This document shows, in pieces, positions 1-6,459 of a stretch of 7,578 nucleotides of DNA; within the stretch, counting starts at the first letter, position 1, and each line of letters opens with the position of its first letter. The position numbers and the translations under genes were made by a program. Under the pieces are notes generated by a model. That model did no database searches and was not told the origin of the DNA. It worked only from the letters and a program-made list of their open reading frames with translations. Source of the DNA: UBA8752 sp042095055 (GTDB taxonomy: Bacteria > Bacteroidota > Bacteroidia > Flavobacteriales_D > Sanyastnellaceae); assembly GCA_042095055.1 (NCBI GenBank), contig JBELBZ010000060.1:1-7578 (forward strand), in the 5' to 3' direction.

Positions 1-16
1 CGACGACGACGAGTGA
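1..16 (+). CDS. Possible 3' end of a plus-strand gene (partial)
   Basis: The window opens with a CGA/GAC triplet run. Read in the frame starting at base 2 it gives Asp-Asp-Asp-Glu followed by TGA at 14-16, an acidic tail that would suit a soluble protein. The frame starting at base 1 gives Arg-Arg-Arg-Arg-Val-Ile and then TAA at 19-21, so the frame is not settled. A gene ending here would converge on the TonB receptor gene and explain why the 60-87 hairpin pairs better when read as plus-strand RNA. Too few codons are visible to name a product, and there may be no gene at all. Confidence 0.22.
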
Positions 17-30
17 TCTAAAGGAAATCT

Positions 31-48
31 GGCGGTGCCTGCACTGCC
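31..48. terminator. Small hairpin in the intergenic tail, possible accessory terminator
   Basis: GGCGGTG (31-37) can pair with CACTGCC (42-48) around a 4-nt loop, with one G-T pair on the plus strand. Read on the minus strand it is followed by AGATTTCCTTT, a moderately T-rich tail. It could back up the stronger hairpin at 60-87 for minus-strand transcripts. The stem is short and one pair is a wobble, so chance is a real alternative. Confidence 0.25.
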
Positions 49-59
49 GACCAAAACCG

Positions 60-87
60 CGGGCCGGGCTGGAAACAGTCCGGCCCG
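60..87. terminator. Strong GC-rich hairpin, likely bidirectional rho-independent terminator
   Basis: CGGGCCGG (60-67) pairs perfectly with CCGGCCCG (80-87). Inside it CTG (69-71) pairs with CAG (76-78), closing a GAAA loop at 72-75. On plus-strand RNA, 68/79 is a G-U wobble, giving a continuous 12-bp stem with a GNRA-type tetraloop. On minus-strand RNA the same position is a C-A mismatch. The flanks are T-rich in both directions: TTTGCTTGGGTTT on the plus strand from 88, and CGGTTTTGG on the minus strand beyond 60. It lies 27 nt past the stop of the TonB receptor gene, so it is well placed to end the minus-strand operon and to insulate it from a convergent gene. Confidence 0.72.
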
Positions 88-114
88 TTTGCTTGGGTTT
101 AACTCAATGCCCGG

Positions 115-2961
115 TTAGAAGCGGACGGCGAACTTGAGGTTGATGCGCCGGGAGGTGAGGTAGTTCGGGATGGCATAGCGCCGGCCCGTGACGTCCTGAA
201 TCCACGTGTGGTTGATGGTGTTGCGGATGCCGAGGAGGTTGAAGACCTCGAGCGCTACGAAGCCTTCGAGGGGCTTTGCGCGGTCGGAACCATTCTTTTT
301 GATGCGGCCCCGCTCACCGAGGAAGAGGTCGCGCGAAAAGCCGATGTCCACCCGTCGGTAGGCGGGGAGGCGCAAGGTGTCCTTGTAGCGGTCGAAGTCT
401 GGCGGACCAAAGGGCAGTCCAGTGCCATAAAATATGCTCAACAGCACCTTGTACTCAGGAGCGCCAGGCATCTCGTCTTGGAACAGCATGGACAGGGAGA
501 AGCGCTGGTCCGTGGCGCGGGGGATGAACCCGGGCTCGACCAAGGTGCTGTCGGTGGCGACAGGATCAAAGGAAAAGCCGGGGACGATGAGTTCGCCAGC
601 CTCGTTGTAGTAGTCGTAGTAACCGTCGTCGGTGAGGTCTTCCTCTGCGCGGAGGAAGCTCATGCGCATCCAGCTTTGAATGCCGTCGATGAATTCACCG
701 TTGAGCATCACATCGAGTCCCGTGGCGCGGCCAACAGCGTTGTTGTTGGCGTAGTAGCGCAGGCGCACGTTTTCGACCTCGTAGGGGATGAGGGAGGCCA
801 GATCCTTGTGGTAGGCCTCCGTATTGAGGATGAAGGGGCGGTCGTGCCAATTGAACCGGTAGTTGACGCCCGCGATCAAGTGGAGCGCTCGTTGGGCGCG
901 GATGTCGGGGTTGACTTGGCCTTGCAGGTCCCGCATTTCACGGTAAAAGGCAGGTTGCCAATACCACCCGCCTGAGAGGTTGAACACCACGTCGCGCAGG
1001 AGGCGGTTGCCCAAGGTGTCGGTCCCCATGGTCCACTTGGGCTTCCAAGAGGCGTGGAGCCGAGGCCCACCTACCGTTTGTCTGTTGAATGTCCAGTGGT
1101 GCAGGCGCGCCCCAGCGTGCAACTGCCACTCGCTGCCGTCGGTCCATTCGCCTTTCCAAGTGTCTTGGAAGTAGGCCATCATGCGGCTTGAGGCGGTGCG
1201 GTTGTCTGTGCGCACGACGTCTTGAAGCAGGATTTGCTGGAACGGGCGGTCCTCCTCGTCATAGCCGATGACATCTTGAGGATGGGGGAGGATGTAGCCT
1301 GCGCTGTCGACCAGCTCCCATTCGTTGAGCTGATCATCGATGATTTCGTGGCGCACCTGAACGCCCCATTCCGTGAGGTGGGCCTCTTTGTCCCAGGTAA
1401 ATGAGCCCTTGGCACTGCCCGACAAAACCGTCGCCTGCAGGTTGTTGCGGGCGTGGTTGAGGAAGTACCCGACACCTTGAAGTCCGAGGGCATCTCCAAA
1501 AGCATCAGATCCTGGGTCGCGCTCGAGTTGGCTGAGGAAGTAGCCCCCCAGAATATCAAAAGTCTCTTCTTCGTCGGTGCGGAAGGCAGAACCGATGAAG
1601 CGCACGCGCGAGGTGGGCGTGACGCGGTCGGCAGCGAGGGCGGCAAAACCCGTGCGGTACTGCGTGACTTCTTGACCGTCGAAATAGACCGTCAAACGCA
1701 GCGCCTCATTGATGGTGCCGACGTTGGTCTCACGGGTTTGCGGGATGAATTGATACTTGTTTTGCGCCGCCGTCGCCAATGCTTGCAGCTCCCAAGGCCC
1801 ATAACCGTCCGGGTCGTAGGTGACATAAGCCTGCAGGTCGGTGTAGACTGGGCGGTATTCACCCGATTCGTCAAGGCTACCGAGCACGTAGCCGTTGTTG
1901 CGGTAGCGCAGGCCCATGTTGTAGGTCCAGCGCCCGTTGTCCGAGACATCTTCTGCTTGGAATTGTGCGCCGAGCAGGCTCACGGAGGCCCGCCCCGCAA
2001 AGCCCTGAGGACGTCGGTAGTTGATGTCGAGCACCGAGCTCATGCGGTCGCCGTACTTGGACTCAAAGCCACCCGCAGAAAAACGGATGGACTGTATCAT
2101 GTCGGGGTTGGGGAAGGACAGGCCTTCTTGTTGGCCGGCGCGCACCAAGAAGGGGCGGTAAACCTCGATGCCGTTGACGTAAACCAGGTTTTCGTCGAAG
2201 CTTCCTCCACGCACATTGTAGGCGCTGGACAGCTCGCTGGTAAAGTTCACCGGGGCTTGGATCAGCAGGTCTTCGACAGTTCCCCGCACGCTGGGCACCC
2301 GGGAAGCGATGCGCGGATCGATTTTCTGAACGGGGCTCGATCGCGTCCCATCGGCCTCAACTTCCGCTTGGCCCAAAGCCACCCCAGCCCTCAAGATGAC
2401 GTCGAGGCGGGCTCCGGTAACGGTGGGGATGACCTTTTTGGTGACGGCATCGAAACCGATAAAGGAGAACCGGATGGCGACCTCTCGGTTTTCCCTGAGC
2501 GGCAGGTCGTAGCGCCCTTCGGAGTCGGTGACTGCGGCAGAACGGCTGTTTTGGGGGAGCACAGTGGCCCCTGGCAGGGGATTGCCGCGCGCGTCCGTGA
2601 CCCGACCATAGACCCTGTAGGTCTGCACTTCGGGCTGCATTTGAACATTGACCAAGGTTCCCTGCGGCGTAGGACTGGCTGACCTGAGCACGTCTTTGTA
2701 ACCGGGCGCCGAAAAGGTCAATGCCGAGGTGGCTGTGTCGTGGAGGAGGATGTCGTATTTGCCTTCTTCATTAGAGGTGCCGTTTTCCACCCCAGAAGAG
2801 GTGATGGAGACGTTTTCCATGAAGAACCCTTCCTCATCCACAATGCAGCCATACACCCAATATGCTTGGGCGGACAGTGAACTGCTGAGGATCAGACTGA
2901 GTAGAAGGGAGCCGAGCACATGCACGTGCCGTTGAACGAAAAAGTGGGCCAGATGTTGCAC
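115..2961 (-). CDS. TonB-dependent outer-membrane receptor with two tandem N-terminal CPD-like domains
   Basis: Predicted 948-residue outer-membrane transporter powered by TonB-ExbBD; the substrate is unknown. Seen in order: a signal peptide (about 1-31, hydrophobic LLLSLIL core, SLSA before Q32); a first CPD-like beta-sandwich (about 34-112); a second (about 114-192, with GNPLPGATV and TDSEGRYDLPL); a short linker GQAEVEADG that could act as the TonB-box region; a plug (about 214-317) with YNVRGGSFDENLVYVNGIEV, FNPD-like FPNPDMIQSIRFSAGGFESKYG and MSSVLDI; then a long aromatic-rich barrel ending NLKFAVRF, with the terminal Phe typical of outer-membrane barrels. The start is uncertain. The frame stays open to 3186, but the first part is an out-of-frame reading of the neighbouring gene. 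GTG at 2961 lies 4 nt after that gene's stop and gives a signal peptide with an Arg in its n-region. ATG at 3000 (961 aa) and GTG at 2925 or 2919 are alternatives. There is no SusD-like partner, so it is not an obvious SusC. It is probably translationally coupled to the CPD gene upstream. Confidence 0.9.
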   Translation of the reverse strand: MQHLAHFFVQRHVHVLGSLLLSLILSSSLSAQAYWVYGCIVDEEGFFMENVSITSSGVENGTSNEEGKYDILLHDTATSALTFSAPGYKDVLRSASPTPQGTLVNVQMQPEVQTYRVYGRVTDARGNPLPGATVLPQNSRSAAVTDSEGRYDLPLRENREVAIRFSFIGFDAVTKKVIPTVTGARLDVILRAGVALGQAEVEADGTRSSPVQKIDPRIASRVPSVRGTVEDLLIQAPVNFTSELSSAYNVRGGSFDENLVYVNGIEVYRPFLVRAGQQEGLSFPNPDMIQSIRFSAGGFESKYGDRMSSVLDINYRRPQGFAGRASVSLLGAQFQAEDVSDNGRWTYNMGLRYRNNGYVLGSLDESGEYRPVYTDLQAYVTYDPDGYGPWELQALATAAQNKYQFIPQTRETNVGTINEALRLTVYFDGQEVTQYRTGFAALAADRVTPTSRVRFIGSAFRTDEEETFDILGGYFLSQLERDPGSDAFGDALGLQGVGYFLNHARNNLQATVLSGSAKGSFTWDKEAHLTEWGVQVRHEIIDDQLNEWELVDSAGYILPHPQDVIGYDEEDRPFQQILLQDVVRTDNRTASSRMMAYFQDTWKGEWTDGSEWQLHAGARLHHWTFNRQTVGGPRLHASWKPKWTMGTDTLGNRLLRDVVFNLSGGWYWQPAFYREMRDLQGQVNPDIRAQRALHLIAGVNYRFNWHDRPFILNTEAYHKDLASLIPYEVENVRLRYYANNNAVGRATGLDVMLNGEFIDGIQSWMRMSFLRAEEDLTDDGYYDYYNEAGELIVPGFSFDPVATDSTLVEPGFIPRATDQRFSLSMLFQDEMPGAPEYKVLLSIFYGTGLPFGPPDFDRYKDTLRLPAYRRVDIGFSRDLFLGERGRIKKNGSDRAKPLEGFVALEVFNLLGIRNTINHTWIQDVTGRRYAIPNYLTSRRINLKFAVRF

Positions 2962-2965
2962 GCGA

Positions 2966-3625
2966 TCAGCGCTTTCGGAAATCCCCGTTGCGCAGGGCAT
3001 TGATGAACTGGCCCCATGCAGCAGGGTTGAGCAAGCTGACCGGCATGACGCCGCCTTGGTAACCCGCCATTTCCGCTTGCCTGGCTTGGAGCGTCCTGAA
3101 GTTTTCTGCAGGGCTGGAACCCATGTCAGCCATGCGGTCATAGAGGGCCATGGGGTCAAACTCCAGGTTGCGGCGGGCCCTTTCACGGGCGTCGGCTTCG
3201 AGCCTCAATGCCAAGAACTCTTGCTTGAACCGTTCGCGGCTCGGCCAGGGGTAAATGCGCGCTTCGTCCATCATGACGGTGTCGCGGCTCAAGGGCTGCA
3301 CCACACTCATGCGGTCGGGCATTTCTTGTCCGGTGAGGTCAGGAACGACAAGTTGGCCGCTGTTCAATCCAATGGCACTGAAGACAATGGTGTCGCCTAC
3401 CCGCGCTGGAATGGCAAAAAACCCGTACTCGTCGGTGATGGTGCCCCTCTGGTCACGGGCACGGTAGACCGTTGCAAACGGCAAAGGCCCCAGGGAATCG
3501 CCTTCGACCACAACCCCTGTAAGCTGCACCACCATTGGGGCAGAGGTACTGTCGGTCTGGCTCCAAACCGAAGATGAGGCGTTGATCAGCAGCATCAGGG
3601 CTGCAATGCGAAACAGGCTCGGCAT
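2966..3625 (-). CDS. Small secreted protein with a carboxypeptidase-regulatory-like domain
   Basis: Predicted 219-residue exported protein. Residues 1-22 form a signal peptide (MPSLFRIAALMLLINA, then SVWS before Q23). There is no lipobox cysteine, so it is likely periplasmic or surface-associated rather than a lipoprotein. Residues about 34-96 match a CPD-like beta-sandwich: GVVVEGDSLGPLPFATV, then GTITDEYGFFAIPARVGD and TIVFSAIGL. The rest is charged and mostly helical, with the notable segment IYPWPSRERFKQEFLALRL (124-142) and a Met/Gln/Ala-rich stretch. No catalytic motif is visible; CPD-like domains are generally binding or structural modules, not enzymes. The ATG at 3625 is chosen because it begins the signal peptide; the longer open frame to 3934 is antisense-free but merely shadows prfC. 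Its stop is 4 nt before the preferred start of the TonB receptor, which suggests joint function at the envelope. From memory, similar proteins with a YPWP segment occur widely in Flavobacteriia without known function. Confidence 0.85.
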   Translation of the reverse strand: MPSLFRIAALMLLINASSSVWSQTDSTSAPMVVQLTGVVVEGDSLGPLPFATVYRARDQRGTITDEYGFFAIPARVGDTIVFSAIGLNSGQLVVPDLTGQEMPDRMSVVQPLSRDTVMMDEARIYPWPSRERFKQEFLALRLEADARERARRNLEFDPMALYDRMADMGSSPAENFRTLQARQAEMAGYQGGVMPVSLLNPAAWGQFINALRNGDFRKR

Positions 3626-3629
3626 GTGC

Positions 3630-3637
3630 CAAAGGTA
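3630..3637 (-). promoter_or_regulatory. TAnnTTTG-type -7 promoter element, possible leaderless start
   Basis: On the minus strand the 40-nt gap before the CPD gene contains TACCTTTG, an exact match to the Bacteroidota -7 consensus TAnnTTTG. Its TA lies 12 nt before the A of the ATG at 3625, so transcription would begin at or next to the start codon. I see no good TTG at the usual -33 distance, which lowers confidence. If real, it separates the CPD/TonB pair from prfC as its own transcription unit. Confidence 0.4.
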
Positions 3638-3665
3638 GCAGGGCAAGTGACCCCACCATGGAAAT

Positions 3666-5264
3666 TTACACTGCTTGGGCCGTCTTGAACTCAGAAGTCG
3701 TGTGGAAGGTGATTTCTGGGAAGTTGCCGCGTTCCATGTCGAGGATGAACTGGGAAGGAGCCAAATAGACGTCGTTGCCGTCTTTGTCCACGGCCATTTC
3801 AGAGACTTTGAGCCGCTTGAATTCAGCCACCTTTTCTTCGTCTCCCGTGAGCCAGCAGGCTTTGTGAAAGCGCTTGGAGACAAAGGTCGCTTTGGCACCG
3901 TATTCGTGTTCCAAGCGGTATTGAATGACCTCAAATTGCAGCTCGCCCACGGTGCCCACCACCTTGCGGTTGCCCGGGTTCATGACAAACAACTGTGCCA
4001 CGCCCTCATCGGTCAGCTGCTGTATGCCCTTTTCCAATTGCTTGGATTTCATCGGGTCGTTGTTCTGGAGCTCCTTGAAGATCTCGGGAGAGAAGCTCGG
4101 AATGCCCTGGAACTGCAGGTCTTCGCCCTCGGTCAAGGTGTCGCCAATTTTGAAGTTTCCGGTGTCGTAGAGGCCGACCACATCACCGGGAAAGGCCTCA
4201 TCCACGACCGCTTTGGCCGAAGCCATGAAGGTGGCGGGGTTCGAAAACTTGAGCTTTTTGTTGAGGCGGGTGTGCTTGTAGAAGGTGCCGCGTTTGAAGG
4301 TGCCACTGCAGACCCTCAAAAAGGCAATCCTGTCCCGGTGGCGCGGATCGATGTTGGCGTGGATCTTGAAAATGAAGCCGCTGAACTTTTCTTCTGTGGG
4401 TTCCACCTCGCGCTGGGTGGTGGTCCGGGGACGGGGAGTAGGAGCGATGCGGATGAATGAATCCAGCATTTCCTGAACCCCAAAGTTGTTGACCGCAGAG
4501 CCAAAGAATACCGGAGCCACTTCACCACGCGCGTAAGCGTCCATATCCAAAGGATCGTAGACGCCCTGTACCATCTCAACGTCCTCGCGCAACTCCGCGG
4601 CGTGGTCTTCACCGACCATCTCGTCCAACGCTGGATCTGACAGGCCTTCGATCCGCAGGAGGTCTTCGGTGATGCGCTGTTTGTCACTTTGAAACAAGCG
4701 CAGCGTGCTGTCGAACAGGTTGTAGACACCTTGGAAGGTGTGGCCTTGGCTGATGGGCCAAGAAAGAGGGCAGACCTTGATGGAGAACTTTTGCTCCAAT
4801 TCATCCAGCAAGTCAAACCCGTCCCGACCCTCGAGGTCCATTTTATTGATAAAAATGATCACCGGGGTATCCCGCATGCGGCAGACTTCCATCAGCCGCT
4901 CGGTCTGGGCCTCGACGCCCTTGACACAGTCGATCACCAAGATGACGCTGTCCACGGCGGTCAGCGTGCGGTAGGTGTCTTCGGCAAAGTCACGGTGGCC
5001 TGGGGTGTCGAGCAGGTTGATGAGGCAATCTTCGTATTCAAAGGCCATGACCGAGGTGGCGACCGAAATGCCCCTTTGCCGCTCGATGTCCATAAAGTCG
5101 GACGCCGCTGTCTTGGTGATCTTATTGGACTTCACCGCACCAGCGGTTTGAATGGCGCCGCCAAACAAGAGGAACTTTTCCGTAAGGGTGGTCTTCCCTG
5201 CGTCAGGGTGGGAGATGATGGCAAACGTCTTGCGGCGGGCGATTTCCTGGGTCAATGCGGACAT
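3666..5264 (-). CDS. prfC: Peptide chain release factor 3 (RF3), translational GTPase
   Basis: Cytoplasmic class-II release factor of 532 residues, close to the length of E. coli RF3 (529). It uses GTP binding and hydrolysis to drive RF1/RF2 off the ribosome after peptide release. All the GTPase signatures are intact: P-loop SHPDAGKTT (18-26), switch I RQRGISVATSVM (62-73), DTPGH (86-90) with the catalytic-type His90, and NKMD (140-143). RF3-specific features are FGGAIQTAGAVK after the P-loop and LSWPI in the G5 region. Domains II and III follow, with QFEVIQYRLEHEYGAKA and a C-terminal APSQFILDMERGNFPEI block. These separate it from EF-G, TypA and LepA, which are longer or lack the RF3 blocks. 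ATG at 5264 gives the standard N-terminus (ALTQEIARRKTFAIISHPDAGK). It starts 16 nt after the glycosyltransferase stop and has no Shine-Dalgarno. It looks complete; its location among envelope genes is probably just operon packing. Confidence 0.97.
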   Translation of the reverse strand: MSALTQEIARRKTFAIISHPDAGKTTLTEKFLLFGGAIQTAGAVKSNKITKTAASDFMDIERQRGISVATSVMAFEYEDCLINLLDTPGHRDFAEDTYRTLTAVDSVILVIDCVKGVEAQTERLMEVCRMRDTPVIIFINKMDLEGRDGFDLLDELEQKFSIKVCPLSWPISQGHTFQGVYNLFDSTLRLFQSDKQRITEDLLRIEGLSDPALDEMVGEDHAAELREDVEMVQGVYDPLDMDAYARGEVAPVFFGSAVNNFGVQEMLDSFIRIAPTPRPRTTTQREVEPTEEKFSGFIFKIHANIDPRHRDRIAFLRVCSGTFKRGTFYKHTRLNKKLKFSNPATFMASAKAVVDEAFPGDVVGLYDTGNFKIGDTLTEGEDLQFQGIPSFSPEIFKELQNNDPMKSKQLEKGIQQLTDEGVAQLFVMNPGNRKVVGTVGELQFEVIQYRLEHEYGAKATFVSKRFHKACWLTGDEEKVAEFKRLKVSEMAVDKDGNDVYLAPSQFILDMERGNFPEITFHTTSEFKTAQAV

Positions 5265-5270
5265 AGGCTG

Positions 5271-5278
5271 CGAAATTA
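5271..5278 (-). promoter_or_regulatory. Weak TAnnTTTG-like element before prfC
   Basis: The 16-nt gap between the glycosyltransferase and prfC reads TAATTTCG on the minus strand, one mismatch from TAnnTTTG. Its TA sits 14 nt before the prfC ATG, near the spacing of the other two candidate elements. No -33 TTG lies at a suitable distance. It could be a private prfC promoter, but a one-mismatch match in so short a gap is weak evidence. Confidence 0.18.
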
Positions 5279-5280
5279 GC

Positions 5281-6459
5281 CTACCCCGCGCCGACCTCAG
5301 TGAGGATTTCGAGCCAACGTTCTACAAGCTTCTCTCTGCGGTGCTGTTCGATGTACGGGGCACAGGCTGCCTTGCGCGGCGTCAGGGTGTCGGGATGGTT
5401 GCGCAGCGTGTGCAGAGACTGGGCAAGCGCGTCGGCATCACCTGCGGGGAATGTCCACCCACGGCCATCGGCCAGCAGTTCTGCAGTGCCGCCTGAGTCG
5501 GTGCCAATGACAGCACAGCCCGTGGCCATGGCCTCCAAGGTGACCGATCCCACGCTTTCTTGTGTAGAGCACACGGCGACCACGTCAGCCGCGATAAAGG
5601 CATTGCGCGGAAACCCTTCGTAAGGCCTGAAGTGAACGCGCCATTGTAGCTCGTGGTCCCGAACAAACGCCCGAACTTCATCGAAGTAGTCGCTCAGTGT
5701 ATCGAGGGTGGGGTCACCCACGATCAAGGCATGGACGTCCTGGGGCAGTTCGCGCAACGCGGCCACAAGCACATCTTGGCCCTTCTTTCGGTCGATGCGG
5801 CCCACCAATGCGACCACAAAGGACTCCTGACTCAGTCCCAGTTGCAGCCTGGCCTGTCGTTGCTGCTGCAGGGGGTCGGGGAGCGGAGCGAACCACTTGT
5901 CGTCAAGTCCGAGGGGAACGATGTGCACCCGATCAGCGGTCATAGGGGTATTGGCGCACACCTGTGTTTTGAGCCAGCCCAGTGGCGCCACCCACGCGTC
6001 AATCGCACCAAAACGCAAGACGTGATATGGCGAGCGCTTGGGCCTCGGTATCTGCATGCCCTGGTGAAACAGAAACTTTGTGGAGCCTCCCAACCACCCG
6101 ATGATTCTGCGGGCCCAGGCCGAGGTGTCCAAATCACGCGGGTCACGCACCCAAAGCCAATCTGCGCGGTACCGGATCAAGCGTGTGGCGCGGTGCACAG
6201 CAGTGGCAAAGGCGAAATACCGAGGGCCACGGCGAATGGTCCTCAAGTCCAACGTCACGTGGTCCTCTTTTTCGTGGAGGTATGCCTGGCAGGCGCGGTG
6301 AAGGGGGCTGCCGTCCAAGCACAGCAGGCGCACTTGATGCCCCGCTTGAGCCATCCATCGCGCATGGCGCAACAGGTTCATTTCCAATCCGCCCCAGCCT
6401 TGTGAGGTGGACAGGAAGACCAGCCGCAATGGTGCCTGTGCCGCCGTCGTGGAAATCAC
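5281..6459 (-). CDS. GT4-type (GT-B fold) glycosyltransferase
   Basis: Predicted 392-residue cytoplasmic or membrane-peripheral retaining glycosyltransferase of the glycogen-synthase/WcaL-like group. Such enzymes move a sugar from a nucleotide-sugar onto a glycan or lipid acceptor; donor and acceptor cannot be told here. The N-terminal Rossmann half carries the acceptor-side glycine motif SQGWGGLEMNLLRHA (19-33) and HQGMQIPRPKRSPYH. The C-terminal half has VPLGLDDKWF (181-190), VGRIDRKKGQD (219-229) with the Arg and Lys that hold the nucleotide diphosphate, and STQESVGSVTLEAMATG, whose E301 and E309 form the EX7E motif, then DSGGTAELL. No transmembrane segment is evident. The start is GTG at 6459, whose last two bases are part of the TGA stop of the SDR gene (GTGA overlap); the open frame continues to 6642 but that part lies inside the SDR gene. 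The overlap implies translational coupling. A role in lipopolysaccharide, capsule or glycolipid synthesis is likely but inferred. Confidence 0.9.
   Translation of the reverse strand: MISTTAAQAPLRLVFLSTSQGWGGLEMNLLRHARWMAQAGHQVRLLCLDGSPLHRACQAYLHEKEDHVTLDLRTIRRGPRYFAFATAVHRATRLIRYRADWLWVRDPRDLDTSAWARRIIGWLGGSTKFLFHQGMQIPRPKRSPYHVLRFGAIDAWVAPLGWLKTQVCANTPMTADRVHIVPLGLDDKWFAPLPDPLQQQRQARLQLGLSQESFVVALVGRIDRKKGQDVLVAALRELPQDVHALIVGDPTLDTLSDYFDEVRAFVRDHELQWRVHFRPYEGFPRNAFIAADVVAVCSTQESVGSVTLEAMATGCAVIGTDSGGTAELLADGRGWTFPAGDADALAQSLHTLRNHPDTLTPRKAACAPYIEQHRREKLVERWLEILTEVGAG

Noticed and set aside
1..12. CGA triplet run as a microsatellite or array end
   Set aside because: Only four units at the window edge; more simply read as acidic codons or chance.
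208..975. A 255-codon plus-strand open frame in the receptor barrel region
   Set aside because: It is the antisense reading of barrel strands, with Val/Asp/Glu bias from complementing Asn/Tyr/Arg codons, and has no start signal or motif.
1453..2682. A 409-codon plus-strand open frame opposite the TonB receptor gene
   Set aside because: It lies wholly antisense to a well-supported coding region. Its protein is low-complexity, Val/Gly/Asp/Arg-rich and shows no family motif; long antisense frames are expected opposite GC-rich genes.
115..2961. SusC of a polysaccharide utilisation locus
   Set aside because: No SusD-like gene, glycoside hydrolase or regulator is present, and the plug signature is that of a different TonB-receptor group.
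3626..3934. N-terminal extension of the small CPD protein into prfC
   Set aside because: It would translate prfC out of frame as Ser/Thr/Lys/Pro-rich sequence and bury the signal peptide. The ATG at 3625 directly precedes that signal peptide.
5653..6405. A 250-codon plus-strand open frame opposite the glycosyltransferase
   Set aside because: It is an antisense shadow of a gene with a clear EX7E motif and nucleotide-binding residues; no independent evidence of coding.
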